Counted from the first letter of the stretch, positions 53,378-63,229 are shown. The stretch is DNA of 64,000 nt from Bacteroidales bacterium (GCA_016296345.1 JAEDJL010000002.1:1-64000); one strand, 5' to 3'. Notes: generated from the sequence alone by a model not told the origin. A program made the numbers and translations.

Positions 53378-54691
53378 ATGACCAAAAGGAAATATACGTT
53401 TATAGATTTATTTGCTGGAGCAGGTGGATTGTCTGAAGGTTTTATTAGGGCAGGGTTTGAGCCTATTGCTCATATTGAAATGAAAAAAGAGGCTTGTGAT
53501 ACCTTGCGTACTCGTGCTGCTTTCCATTATTTGAAGCATAATAATAAACTTGATATTTACAAAGATTATTTGTTAAACAAGCGAGAAAAAGAAGATGGTT
53601 CGAAACTTTGGAAACAAGTACCACAAGAGGTGATTGATACTGTTATTCAAGCCGAAATAGGAGAAAAAACAATAGCAGACATATTTGAGAAGCTTGATCG
53701 ATTAATTGGAAACAGAAAACTTGATTTAATTATAGGCGGTCCACCATGTCAGGCTTATTCTGTGGCTGGTCGAGCAAGAAAAGGAGATGCAATGGCTTCA
53801 GATCCTCGCAATGAATTGTATAAGTTTTATGTTCAATTTCTTGATAGATACAAGCCTAAAATGTTTGTTTTTGAGAATGTATTAGGGATAAGAACAGCAA
53901 AAGGAGGAGAACCCTTTCGAGATTTACAAAAGCGTGTTCGAGAACTTGATAATTGCAATTATGAAATAGAGGCAATTCCTCAGATAGCATCAGATTTTGG
54001 TGTTTTGCAGCGTAGGCAGAGAATGATTATTATCGGATGGAAAAAGTTTGATAAAGGAGTACCTACGAAATATGGTCATTATCCAAATTTGGACGAGTTT
54101 AAAATTGATAATCAATTTCAAACATTACGCGATTTGTTTTCGGATTTACCAACAAGGATTGCAGGTGATGGTAAGTTATGTGAGTGTGTAAGATATATTA
54201 AGCCGATTTCAGAAATGAAGTATTTGCGAGAATATGGCTTGCGTAACAATGATTTCAATTTCACAACACAACACATCTCTCGTCCAAATAATCTTAATGA
54301 TAGAGAGATTTATTGTTGGGCAATAAAGAAATTTTTGAACGAAGGTAAACAGTTGTCTTATAGCAAAGATGTGCCAGCTGATCATCAAAAGCATAAAAAC
54401 AAGGAAACATTTGATAACCGTTTTTCTGTAGTAAATCCGTATGGGATGTGTCATACTGTGGTTGCTCACATCGCAATGGACGGGCATTATTATATATATC
54501 CTACACTAAACCCCACAGTTGACAATGTGCGTTCAATTACAGTTCGTGAGGCAGCACGGCTTCAATCGTTTCCTGATGATTACTTTTTTGAAGGTTCTCG
54601 CAGTGCTGCTTTTATGCAGATAGGCAACGCCGTTCCCGTAATAATGGCCCAAAAAATAGCAGAAGCAATAAAAAATCAATTAGACATATGA
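53378..54691 (+). CDS. DNA 5-cytosine methyltransferase (Dcm-like)
   Basis: 437 residues from ATG 53378 (MTKRKYTFIDLFAGAGGLSEGF); TTG 53360 is an alternative six codons upstream. Motif I is FIDLFAGAGGLSEGF at residues 8-22. The catalytic Cys is in motif IV IIGGPPCQAYS near 122. FVFENV is motif VI, VLQRRQRMIIIGW is motif VIII and QIGNAVP is motif X. It methylates cytosine C5 at a specific site, and the variable region between VIII and IX sets that site. It shares ATGA with the next gene. Codon use here is AT-rich and unlike the surrounding housekeeping genes. First gene of the six-gene defence operon. Confidence 0.93.
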   Translation: MTKRKYTFIDLFAGAGGLSEGFIRAGFEPIAHIEMKKEACDTLRTRAAFHYLKHNNKLDIYKDYLLNKREKEDGSKLWKQVPQEVIDTVIQAEIGEKTIADIFEKLDRLIGNRKLDLIIGGPPCQAYSVAGRARKGDAMASDPRNELYKFYVQFLDRYKPKMFVFENVLGIRTAKGGEPFRDLQKRVRELDNCNYEIEAIPQIASDFGVLQRRQRMIIIGWKKFDKGVPTKYGHYPNLDEFKIDNQFQTLRDLFSDLPTRIAGDGKLCECVRYIKPISEMKYLREYGLRNNDFNFTTQHISRPNNLNDREIYCWAIKKFLNEGKQLSYSKDVPADHQKHKNKETFDNRFSVVNPYGMCHTVVAHIAMDGHYYIYPTLNPTVDNVRSITVREAARLQSFPDDYFFEGSRSAAFMQIGNAVPVIMAQKIAEAIKNQLDI

Positions 54692-55194
54692 TTAATTTTC
54701 AATTCTACCCCAAAAACAAGCAAATCACTCATGATTTAAAATCTGTTGTTGATGTATTCAAAGCCAATGTAACTAAATTTGAGTCACCCAAATTTACACT
54801 TGAAAGCAATGAGGTTTTAAATCATGTAGCAAATGATTTGAAAAATATAGGCTATCGTGTTGAGACAAGCAAAAAAAGTTCAGATAAAATCCTTGTTCCT
54901 GTTCTATATGGTCTAAACGGGCAGATGGAACAGCGATTTGATGCTGACGCATACAATGAAGAAAAAGGGATAGTAGTAGAAGTGGAAGCGGGGAGAGCTG
55001 TAACAAATTATCAGTTTCTAAAAGACTTGTTTGAAGCGTGTGTAATGAGTGATGTTAATTACTTGGTGATTGCCGTTAGAAATGAATATAGAAATAGTCT
55101 CGATTTTAAAAAAGTTATAACTTTTTTCAATACGTTGTATACTTCAAACAGATTACAACTTCCTTTGAAGGGGGTATTGATCATAGGGTATTAA
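54688..55194 (+). CDS. Small PD-(D/E)XK-like nuclease of the defence operon
   Basis: 168 residues, starting in the ATGA overlap with the methylase. A PD-(D/E)XK-like core is at about residues 88-118: FDADAYNEEKGIVVEVEAGRA gives an Asp and an E-x-E in place of E-x-K, followed by NYQFLKDLFEACVMSDVNYLVIAVRNEYR, which fits the helix and strand after the core. No named family is assigned. In loci of this type the position is often taken by a Vsr endonuclease, but Vsr motifs are absent here. It may be the cognate nuclease of the cytosine methylase. Confidence 0.65.
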   Translation: MINFQFYPKNKQITHDLKSVVDVFKANVTKFESPKFTLESNEVLNHVANDLKNIGYRVETSKKSSDKILVPVLYGLNGQMEQRFDADAYNEEKGIVVEVEAGRAVTNYQFLKDLFEACVMSDVNYLVIAVRNEYRNSLDFKKVITFFNTLYTSNRLQLPLKGVLIIGY

Positions 55195-55216
55195 ATTTTA
55201 AATTAAGGTATTGTAT

Positions 55217-56710
55217 ATGAATTACGACAATATTGAAATTCAAAAAGCAATTCCTGATGCCTCATCAATGATTGAGACATTTCGTGCTATTGGCTACAAC
55301 CTCGAAACGGCTGTGGCTGACATAATTGACAATTCAATTTCTGCTGAGGCGAAAAATATCTATATTGAACGTATTTGGCATGGAGGCAAGTCAATTATCA
55401 CCATAATGGATGATGGGCACGGCATGAATGGTGCTGAATTGATAAATGCTATGCGACCAGGAACACAAAATCCGCTTGCAGAAAGAGCAGAAACAGATTT
55501 GGGTAGGTTTGGCTTGGGGTTAAAAACTGCCTCTTTTTCGCAATGTCGCAAACTAACCGTTCTTAGTAAAAAGAAAGATTATGCACCGATATTTTGGTCA
55601 TGGGATTTGGATTATGTAGCACAAACAAACGAATGGAATCTAATCAAATGGATACCTGATGGATATAAGAATGCTTTGGATACCCAAGATTCTGGCACGC
55701 TCGTTATTTGGACAGATTTGGATAGAGTTTTACCATTAACGACTTCAGAAACTGATGAAAAGGCTAAAAGGAAGTTTTCTAATTCTTTGGAACGAGTAAG
55801 ACAGCACATTGCAATGACATTTCATCGTTTTATAGAAGATGGAATTGTGAATATTTATTGGTGTGGTAATATTATAAAACCATGGAATCCATTTTACCCT
55901 TGTTTAGAAGAAAACTACACAGAAACACCAGCACCACAAGAAAGTATTTTTGGCGGTGGTACAATAAAGGGATTTGTACTTCCGCACAAAAGCCGTGTTT
56001 CTGAACGTGCATACAAGGTAGGGGAAGGAATGAATGGCTATCCTGCACAACAAGGTTTTTATGTTTACCGTGGTAAACGACTTTTACTTGCAGGCGATTG
56101 GTTAGGTATTTTCCGCAAAGAGGAACATTACAAACTTGTTCGTATTCAAATCGATTTGCCTAATACGCTTGATACTAATTGGCAAATCGATATTAAGAAA
56201 TCAAAAGCAACACCACCTGCCGCTTGTCGAGACCAGATAGAACAATATGCAAAAAAGATACGTAGTGTTGGAGAAAACGTGTTTAGACACCGTGGTAAGA
56301 TACTGAAACATCGAGCAGGTCAAGATTTTCAGCCTCTATGGTTGGATAAGACTAAAGGTGGTAAGTGGTCTTTTGTCGTAAACCGTGACCATTTATTGGT
56401 AAAGAATATAAAGGAATTGGCTAAGAGTGAGCCGGATAAAGCTATTGACACACTTCTGAAATTCATTGAAGAGTCTATTCCTACAAAAGCAATATATATA
56501 AAAGAAGCACATGAAGAAACAAAAGATATAGATAAACAAGAGGTTCAGAAAGAACCATTCTCTGGTATTGACGTGACTATTATCAAACAGATGCTATTGC
56601 AAATCTTCAACAATCAAATCAATAGCGGAAAAACATCAGAGCAAGCGAAAAAACTGCTCAAAACAATAGAACCATTCAATAATTACGAAGATTTAATTGA
56701 TGAATTATGA
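55217..56710 (+). CDS. GHKL ATPase, MORC/MutL-like
   Basis: 497 residues from ATG 55217. The Bergerat ATP fold is clear at the N-terminus: N-box AVADIIDNSISA at about 31-42, IMDDGHGMNG near 62-71, and GRFGLGLKTASFSQCRKL near 96-113. An S5-like domain follows and a shorter C-terminal helical region (AIYIKEAHEETKDIDKQEV ...). Proteins of this kind were grouped with prokaryotic MORCs and paraMORCs, predicted to act in restriction-like complexes by closing an ATP-driven clamp on DNA. The gene lies between the small nuclease (23 bp) and the Z1 helicase (ATGA overlap). Confidence 0.85.
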   Translation: MNYDNIEIQKAIPDASSMIETFRAIGYNLETAVADIIDNSISAEAKNIYIERIWHGGKSIITIMDDGHGMNGAELINAMRPGTQNPLAERAETDLGRFGLGLKTASFSQCRKLTVLSKKKDYAPIFWSWDLDYVAQTNEWNLIKWIPDGYKNALDTQDSGTLVIWTDLDRVLPLTTSETDEKAKRKFSNSLERVRQHIAMTFHRFIEDGIVNIYWCGNIIKPWNPFYPCLEENYTETPAPQESIFGGGTIKGFVLPHKSRVSERAYKVGEGMNGYPAQQGFYVYRGKRLLLAGDWLGIFRKEEHYKLVRIQIDLPNTLDTNWQIDIKKSKATPPAACRDQIEQYAKKIRSVGENVFRHRGKILKHRAGQDFQPLWLDKTKGGKWSFVVNRDHLLVKNIKELAKSEPDKAIDTLLKFIEESIPTKAIYIKEAHEETKDIDKQEVQKEPFSGIDVTIIKQMLLQIFNNQINSGKTSEQAKKLLKTIEPFNNYEDLIDEL

Positions 56711-59523
56711 CACCAGAAATTCTAAATCAGGCAGTTCGTCACTGTAGGCTAATCATTGGAGAAGAAGCCACGACAACTGACGCAAAAATAGACCAAGCCA
56801 TTGCTATGGTCAAAACTTTGTTAGGAACTGAAAGTATTGATGCAATTCGTCTGAAACAAGAATTGCAAACCATATACTCAACACAAATTGAAACATTCCG
56901 AATTTTAGTTGGCAGAGACCGCAGACAACCTTGGTTGAACGATTTCAAGGCTAATGGACAATCAGAATGGAAGTTCTGGAAGCGTTACAAAGAATACCTT
57001 GAAGACAAAGGCTTTGCACCTCGTATTATTGAGAATTTAGACATTCTTACGGATAAAATTCTTGATAATATGTTTAACCCAAAACTCAACGATATTCAAC
57101 TCAGTAAAAAGGGACTTGTTGTTGGTCAAGTGCAATCAGGCAAAACGGCTAATTATACAGGTCTTATTTGCAAAGCGGCAGACGCAGGTTTCAACTTTAT
57201 CATTGTTCTCGCAGGTATTCACAACAATTTGCGCAGCCAGACACAAGCCCGTTTGGACGAGGGATTCTTGGGATTTGACACGCAATTTGAACGGGTATAT
57301 GCAAATAATGCACAAAATAGGATTGGCGTTGGACGTAATGCACAATACCAAAATCTGGTGGCTCATTCAATTACGACAAGTGAAGAAAAAGGTGACTTCA
57401 CAAAACGTGCCGCTGGTATTGTGAACTTCAACACTTCCGACCCAATCTTATTGGTCATAAAAAAGAACGTTTCCGTTTTGAAACGTCTTTATACTTGGTT
57501 GAAAACACAATCAAACGATAGCAAAATCAACTCGAAATCTGTTCTTGTTATCGATGATGAAGCCGATAATGCATCAGTAAACACAAACAGACCAGAATTG
57601 AATCCGACTAAAATTAACGGATTGATTCGTGATATAATAAACATTTTCAACCGCAATGTTTATGTTGGTTATACAGCGACACCGTTTGCCAATATATTCA
57701 TTGCCCAAGATGACACAGACTTGTTCCCTCGTGATTTCATCATCAATCTGCCAGCACCGTCAAATTATATTGGTCCTGAAAAAGTATTTGGAACTTCCCT
57801 TACCCCTGATGAAATTAACGATGATATCCTGCCTATCGTTTTCAAGGTTTCCGATTATTCCAACTTTGTCCCCGAAGGACACAAGAAAGACGATGACAAG
57901 CCATCTTTTAGTGACATACCAGAATCATTGAAGACTGCTATCAAATGTTTCATTGTTACTTGTGCTATCCGTATTGCTCGTGGACAAGGCAACAAGCATA
58001 ATTCAATGCTCATTCACTTGTCAAGATTCCAGATATGGCAAAATGCAATAAAGGATTTGATTGAAGAATTGTTTAGATATTACAAACAGGAAATAGAGGC
58101 TAATGACCCTGCTATGCTCGAAGAATTTAGACGCATCTTTGAAGAAGATTCGGATAACTATACTTCATATACGAGTACGACCAATAAAATACTCAATTTG
58201 TCATTGGCAACCATCGACAATAATATGCAGATTCACACGTGGGAAGAAATCAAGCCGCTTCTTAATCGCGCGGCACAAAAAATTATTGTCAAATCTATCA
58301 ATGGTTCTTCCGGCGATGTCATTGATTATCAACAGAACGACAAGACTGGCATTTCTGTCATTGCCGTTGGAGGTGATAAACTATCACGAGGTCTTACACT
58401 TGAAGGATTGTCTGTTAGTTATTTCCTTCGTGCCTCAAAAATGTACGATACCCTAATGCAAATGGGGCGATGGTTCGGGTATCGTCCTGGCTATGTTGAT
58501 TTGTGTCGTCTTTTCACAAGTCCAGAGCTTAACGAATGGTTTAGACATATTACACTCGCAAGTGAAGAATTGAGAGACGAATTCAATTACTTGGCTGAAT
58601 CGGGACAAACCCCAGAGCAATATGCTCTGAAAGTTCGCCAACACGATGGCGTTCTGCACATTACTGCAATCAACAAAATGAGGAACACTACTCAAATTGA
58701 AGTATCTTGGGCGGGTAAATTGCGAGAAACCTATCAATTGCCTATGGATAAAGGGTTGAAGCAACGCAACCTCATTGCAACACAAGAATTGATTGAAACA
58801 CTTGGAACACCAGAACCTAAAGAGAATAACTCTGGTAATTACTTGTGGAGAAACGTCTGTCCTGAAGATATCTGCACTTATTTTACAGCATTCAATGTGG
58901 CTAAATCATTGAAAAAGGTAAATTTGGAACTTATATGCAACTACATTAGAAACCTCGTGCAACAAGGCGAACTCACCTCTTGGAGTGTAGTGCTAATGAA
59001 TAAGGAGAATGCCACAAAAAAATTCTCGTTTGACTCTGGCATTAATGTTGGTTGCTTTGACCGTACTCGTGCTGATGAAATTGGAGATGACACCTATTTC
59101 ATCAAAAAGAATCATATCGTAGGTAATCAAACTGATGAATTTATTGATATTGACAAGGATATACTAAACGAGGCATTGAATAATACCATTGCCACAATGC
59201 ACGAACAAGGGAAAGAGTGGAACAAATCCTATCCTTCGCCCAAAATTGTCCGCGAAAGATTCCGTTCAGTTACAAATCCTCTATTAATCATATATCCTCT
59301 TAACCCTATATATGCCAATATAAAAAATGCCGATGGAACAATAAAAAACGGTACAATTCAATATACAATGGAAGATTCTCCTTTTATCGGTTTCGCTATT
59401 TCATTTCCACATAGCGAAGTGCGTGACAATGCGGTAACATACGCTGTAAATAGAGTTGCAGAGTATGCAGAAACAGAAGATAATTTTGACAATGAAGATG
59501 ACAACAACTATGATGGAGAATAA
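56707..59523 (+). CDS. Z1-domain SF2 helicase-like ATPase
   Basis: 938 residues. The Z1 helicase-like core: Walker A GLVVGQVQSGKTANYTG near 137-153, DEAD-like VIDDEADNASVN near 281-292, GYTATPFANIF near 320, and C-terminal GGDKLSRGLTLEGL near 555 plus LMQMGRWFGYRPGY near 581-594 with the arginine finger. This domain is found in restriction-linked and other defence operons next to MORC-like ATPases. It probably translocates on or remodels DNA to enable cutting. It overlaps the preceding gene by 4 bases and the next by 14. Confidence 0.92.
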   Translation: MTPEILNQAVRHCRLIIGEEATTTDAKIDQAIAMVKTLLGTESIDAIRLKQELQTIYSTQIETFRILVGRDRRQPWLNDFKANGQSEWKFWKRYKEYLEDKGFAPRIIENLDILTDKILDNMFNPKLNDIQLSKKGLVVGQVQSGKTANYTGLICKAADAGFNFIIVLAGIHNNLRSQTQARLDEGFLGFDTQFERVYANNAQNRIGVGRNAQYQNLVAHSITTSEEKGDFTKRAAGIVNFNTSDPILLVIKKNVSVLKRLYTWLKTQSNDSKINSKSVLVIDDEADNASVNTNRPELNPTKINGLIRDIINIFNRNVYVGYTATPFANIFIAQDDTDLFPRDFIINLPAPSNYIGPEKVFGTSLTPDEINDDILPIVFKVSDYSNFVPEGHKKDDDKPSFSDIPESLKTAIKCFIVTCAIRIARGQGNKHNSMLIHLSRFQIWQNAIKDLIEELFRYYKQEIEANDPAMLEEFRRIFEEDSDNYTSYTSTTNKILNLSLATIDNNMQIHTWEEIKPLLNRAAQKIIVKSINGSSGDVIDYQQNDKTGISVIAVGGDKLSRGLTLEGLSVSYFLRASKMYDTLMQMGRWFGYRPGYVDLCRLFTSPELNEWFRHITLASEELRDEFNYLAESGQTPEQYALKVRQHDGVLHITAINKMRNTTQIEVSWAGKLRETYQLPMDKGLKQRNLIATQELIETLGTPEPKENNSGNYLWRNVCPEDICTYFTAFNVAKSLKKVNLELICNYIRNLVQQGELTSWSVVLMNKENATKKFSFDSGINVGCFDRTRADEIGDDTYFIKKNHIVGNQTDEFIDIDKDILNEALNNTIATMHEQGKEWNKSYPSPKIVRERFRSVTNPLLIIYPLNPIYANIKNADGTIKNGTIQYTMEDSPFIGFAISFPHSEVRDNAVTYAVNRVAEYAETEDNFDNEDDNNYDGE

Positions 59524-60520
59524 CAACCATATAGCCGACCTCTGGCAGCAGTTAGAGGATGAGAAAAATGTTGGTCTTGTGAAACGTTTGTATTCAAGCG
59601 AAATACCTTTTCGTATATATGCAACTTTTCAATATCCAGATTCTTATTTTGGTATAGCATTCAGTTTTAGGCATAACATCAAAATAGATATTTCCAATTT
59701 CGATAATATGCGAGATTTGAAAGTTTTGCTTCTTAACGATTCATCTTTTGCCAACACCAAACTTCTTATCATAGAATTGTTACATGCCAATAATAGGGAT
59801 ATTTTTGCAATATTGTGTGAAAATCTGGTATCGACTATTATTCAACTGAACAACGAACAGATAATCATTAGTACAGTAATAAACCAACTGAATAAATGGA
59901 AAACTTTATTTGATAAACGCATATCAGATGGTTTGTCGGTTGAACAGCAACAAGGATTATTCGGAGAATTAGTATTTTTGCACAAATGCCTTTTACAGCA
60001 AGATATGAATCCTCTTAACGTACTTAAATCTTGGGTTGGTGTAGATGCTGCATTGCGTGATTTTCAGTATTCTACATGGGCTATTGAAGTTAAAACAACA
60101 GCAACTAACAATCCACAGAGAGTAATTATAAATGGTGAAAGACAATTAGATGAGACATTACTCGAAAATCTTTTTCTATTTCATTGTTCTGTTGAAGTTT
60201 CCAATAGTAATGGCGAAACTCTTAATCAAAAAATAGCAAATATTCGTTATTTGTTAAAAAGCAATGTTCTTGCCTTGAATATATTTAATTCAAAGTTACT
60301 CGAAGTTGGATATTTTGACACTCACTCCAATAAGTATGAGAATAAATCATATAAGATACGTTCAGAAAACTTTTATAGGATAGCAGACAAATTTCCTCGG
60401 ATTAAGGAAAACGAGCTGCGAAGTGGCGTAAGTAATGTGAAGTATAATATAATACTTTCCATGTGTGATGAGTATTTAATATCAGAAAGCGAACTACTAA
60501 ATATAATTAGGAATTTATGA
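59510..60520 (+). CDS. DUF4420 PD-(D/E)XK-motif nuclease
   Basis: 336 residues from ATG 59510; the ATG at 59513 is equally placed and an earlier frame from 59456 would run deeper into the Z1 gene. The PD-(D/E)XK core sits near residues 185-215: FGELVFLHKCLL helix, RDFQYSTWAIEVKTTATNNP with Asp and E-x-K, then a Gln/Glu-containing helix (NGERQLDE). This is the layout of the DUF4420 family, common in Z1-MORC operons. It is the likeliest nuclease of the complex. Shares ATGA with the AIPR gene. Confidence 0.87.
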   Translation: MMENNNHIADLWQQLEDEKNVGLVKRLYSSEIPFRIYATFQYPDSYFGIAFSFRHNIKIDISNFDNMRDLKVLLLNDSSFANTKLLIIELLHANNRDIFAILCENLVSTIIQLNNEQIIISTVINQLNKWKTLFDKRISDGLSVEQQQGLFGELVFLHKCLLQQDMNPLNVLKSWVGVDAALRDFQYSTWAIEVKTTATNNPQRVIINGERQLDETLLENLFLFHCSVEVSNSNGETLNQKIANIRYLLKSNVLALNIFNSKLLEVGYFDTHSNKYENKSYKIRSENFYRIADKFPRIKENELRSGVSNVKYNIILSMCDEYLISESELLNIIRNL

Positions 60521-62868
60521 ATGATGTAGAAAAATACTATCAGTCTTTTCAGCAAGACATAATTGCTTTGCAAGAAAGTGATGATGAGGGTGGTTCTCGT
60601 GAACAATTGTTTACACGTATAGCCATTGATATGTTAGCCGATGCTGGCGAGACAGAGAATACTACAATTGCGTATGACGAAAAGGATTTAGGCAAAAAGG
60701 GGCAACATAAAATCAATGGATATGCTGTTTCTGACAATTATGAAACAGTTGATTTGTTTATTTCTATATACAATACAGACCAAACTATTGTATCTATATC
60801 CAAAGCAGAAATTGATAGGGCAGCCTCTCTTGTTACCAACTTTTTCCGAAAAGCAACATACAATGAGTATGCAAGAGATATAGATGAATCTAGACAGATT
60901 TTTGATTTTGCTAATCAGTTGGCAACTTATGATGAATTGAAGAAGAATTTGATTCGTGTCAATATTTTTATTTTGACCAATGGCGAGTATAAGGGAAACA
61001 TACCTCAAAACAAAAAAATCAATGGAACTCAAATCTTTTATCATGTATTCGACATCAATAAACTATACCAGCTATCAGAGGATTCTCGTTTGCCTATAGA
61101 AATAGATTTTAAAGATTTAGGTGGCGAAGAATTTATCATACCATGTATGTCTGCTAGTAATTCAAATGATGATTACAAAGCATACCTTGCCATTATGTCG
61201 GGTAAGTGTCTATATAAACTATATGAACAATATGGTGCACGCTTATTAGAGCAAAACGTTCGTTCTTTCCTGCAATTCGCGGGCAAAATAAACAAAGGTA
61301 TCCGAGATACTATCAAAAATGAGCCGCATATGTTCTTTGCGTTCAACAACGGCATCGCCGCTACCGCAGACTATATCGAACTTGACGAGAACAACCATGT
61401 ACGCAAGATACGCAATTTGCAGATTGTGAACGGTGGGCAGACTACAGCATCAATCTATACCACAGCCAAGAAAGACAAAACTGACATATCTAATATTTAT
61501 GTTCAAGTAAAATTCTCTATTATTGAAAATCCTGAACAATATTCTGATATAGTTTCACGTATTTCACGTTATTCAAATACACAGAATAAGGTGAATGATG
61601 CAGACTTCTCTGCCAATAATCCTGCATTGGTTGCTATTGAAAAACTTTCTCGATATGTACTTTCGCCTGTTACGCCATATTGTGATATTCAAACACATTG
61701 GTTTTTTGAACGTGCTCGTGGTCAGTACAAGACTTTGCGGAGTCGTGAATGTTTTACAAAGGCGCAACGCGCGGCTTTTGACAAGAAATATCCTAAAGAG
61801 CAAATGTTTACCAAAGTCGAATTGGCTAAGTATATCAATGCTTATCAAGAAGTTGTTGGCGGTTACAATAAGGTTGTCATTGGTCCGAATATTGTTGTTA
61901 GAGGTAATGAAAAGAATTATGCTGAATTCATTAAGCATAATTTGCCTGATGAGAAGAAAATCAACAACGTCTATTTTGAAGATGCTGTTGCCAAAGCCAT
62001 TCTTTTTAAGACTGCAGAAAAACGTTATGGTACAAGGAAGAACGATTATTGCATTGGTGAACTTCGTCAAGTTGCCGTGCCATATACAATCTCATTGATT
62101 AGCTATCTTACGAATAACAAATTAGATTTGTACAAAATATGGAGGAATCAAAGCCTTTCTGACGAATTATCAGATTTTATATATGATTTGATGAAACAAG
62201 TCAATGCCTTCATTATTGACAAATCGCCAATTAGTCACTATATTGAGTGGGCAAAGAAAGATGAATGCTGGGAATTAGTCAAACAAAATGAGTGGAATTT
62301 CAATATTGAAGAAATCAAATCAGATTTGATAGATGAAAACAATCCTCCAAAGCGAAAAATTCTTAGTAATCAAGATGTTTCTAATGAAGATGAAAAGCAC
62401 CAAGAGAATCTTCTGAGAAGCATTCCTTATGCGTTATGGGAAAAGATTGGAAAATGGGGTAGAGATAATGGTTTATTAGACATTCCCCAGCAAGGTTGGG
62501 CAAGTGATGTGGCATTTATTGTTCAGCATAATCGACAATTTGGAGATAGAGACAAAAAGCACGCAATGTTCCTTTTTGAACTTGTATGTAAGCACAATAT
62601 TGAACTATTGGAAGAAGCGGATGTTATTGCAGAATCAGAAAAACCAGATGCCAAAAGTTTTAACGATATAACGCAACCTTCGTCAGAAGAAATTACGCTT
62701 GATTTAATTAAACGCATGGTTGATTGGGATAGACGAAGACGTATCCTCAAGGATTGGCAATGGAGTGTAATGAATGAAGTTGTACAAGGGAAAAGGTCTC
62801 TTACTGATCAAATGAAACGCACATTCTACACTAATTTAGAAAGGTTGAAAAGTAGAGGATTTAAGTAA
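60517..62868 (+). CDS. AIPR-family (abortive infection phage resistance) protein
   Basis: 783 residues. The AIPR core is at about residues 250-420: FFAFNNGIAATADYIELDE, LQIVNGGQTTASIYTT and DIVSRISRYSNTQNKVNDADF. A long mixed C-terminus follows. AIPR proteins are known from abortive-infection and defence islands; the biochemical role is not established. It is the last gene of the operon; no clear terminator hairpin was found right after its stop. Confidence 0.88.
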   Translation: MNDVEKYYQSFQQDIIALQESDDEGGSREQLFTRIAIDMLADAGETENTTIAYDEKDLGKKGQHKINGYAVSDNYETVDLFISIYNTDQTIVSISKAEIDRAASLVTNFFRKATYNEYARDIDESRQIFDFANQLATYDELKKNLIRVNIFILTNGEYKGNIPQNKKINGTQIFYHVFDINKLYQLSEDSRLPIEIDFKDLGGEEFIIPCMSASNSNDDYKAYLAIMSGKCLYKLYEQYGARLLEQNVRSFLQFAGKINKGIRDTIKNEPHMFFAFNNGIAATADYIELDENNHVRKIRNLQIVNGGQTTASIYTTAKKDKTDISNIYVQVKFSIIENPEQYSDIVSRISRYSNTQNKVNDADFSANNPALVAIEKLSRYVLSPVTPYCDIQTHWFFERARGQYKTLRSRECFTKAQRAAFDKKYPKEQMFTKVELAKYINAYQEVVGGYNKVVIGPNIVVRGNEKNYAEFIKHNLPDEKKINNVYFEDAVAKAILFKTAEKRYGTRKNDYCIGELRQVAVPYTISLISYLTNNKLDLYKIWRNQSLSDELSDFIYDLMKQVNAFIIDKSPISHYIEWAKKDECWELVKQNEWNFNIEEIKSDLIDENNPPKRKILSNQDVSNEDEKHQENLLRSIPYALWEKIGKWGRDNGLLDIPQQGWASDVAFIVQHNRQFGDRDKKHAMFLFELVCKHNIELLEEADVIAESEKPDAKSFNDITQPSSEEITLDLIKRMVDWDRRRRILKDWQWSVMNEVVQGKRSLTDQMKRTFYTNLERLKSRGFK

Positions 62869-63023
62869 GTAACTAATATCTTGAGTTTGTTATTTGTATA
62901 TTTGAAAAAGTTGAAGTGGAGAAATCTGGTAAAAATATGACTTTAGTGCTAATAATCAGCGGACAAACCATTGTTGGTCGCTTCTGAATCAGTATAAGAA
63001 AGATAGCTATTTTCATCGTTCCA

Positions 63024-63101
63024 ACTGCGTTTTCCTACAAAAATGAGTACAAAAATACTGCGTTTTCCTATAAAAATAGGTGCGAAAATACTGCGTTTTC
63101 C
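63024..63101. repeat. 33-bp tandem repeat, about 2.4 copies
   Basis: Units start at 63024, 63057 and 63090 with ACTGCGTTTTCCTACAAAAA at the head; copies one and two differ at a few positions, and the third is cut after 12 bases. The spacing is 33 bp, about three DNA turns. Confidence 0.85.
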
Positions 63102-63114
63102 GATTTTGGGGTGA

Positions 63115-63172
63115 TAAAGTGGCGTTCTGTTTGAGTGAAATGCTGTTTTATTTCGGCAAAACGGTGTTTTCT
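63115..63172. repeat. Degenerate palindromic array F
   Basis: Three decayed copies of the AAAACGSCGTTTT unit: AAGTGGCGTTCTG, GAAATGCTGTTTTAT and CAAAACGGTGTTTTC, again spaced about 21 bp. It lies right after the 33-bp tandem repeat. Confidence 0.6.
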
Positions 63173-63221
63173 TTTTGGTGATTTTGCTCTTGTTTTTTTC
63201 GTCTCTTAGAAAGGAATTTAC

Positions 63222-63229
63222 TACTTTTG
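63222..63229 (+). promoter_or_regulatory. -7 box of the hydF promoter
   Basis: TACTTTTG followed by GC, 62 bases before ATG 63292. The nearest TTG (63190-63192) is slightly too far for a standard -33 box. Confidence 0.5.

Noticed and set aside
54688..55194. Assignment of the small nuclease as Vsr mismatch endonuclease.
   Set aside because: Vsr motifs are not seen; the protein has a different acidic core.
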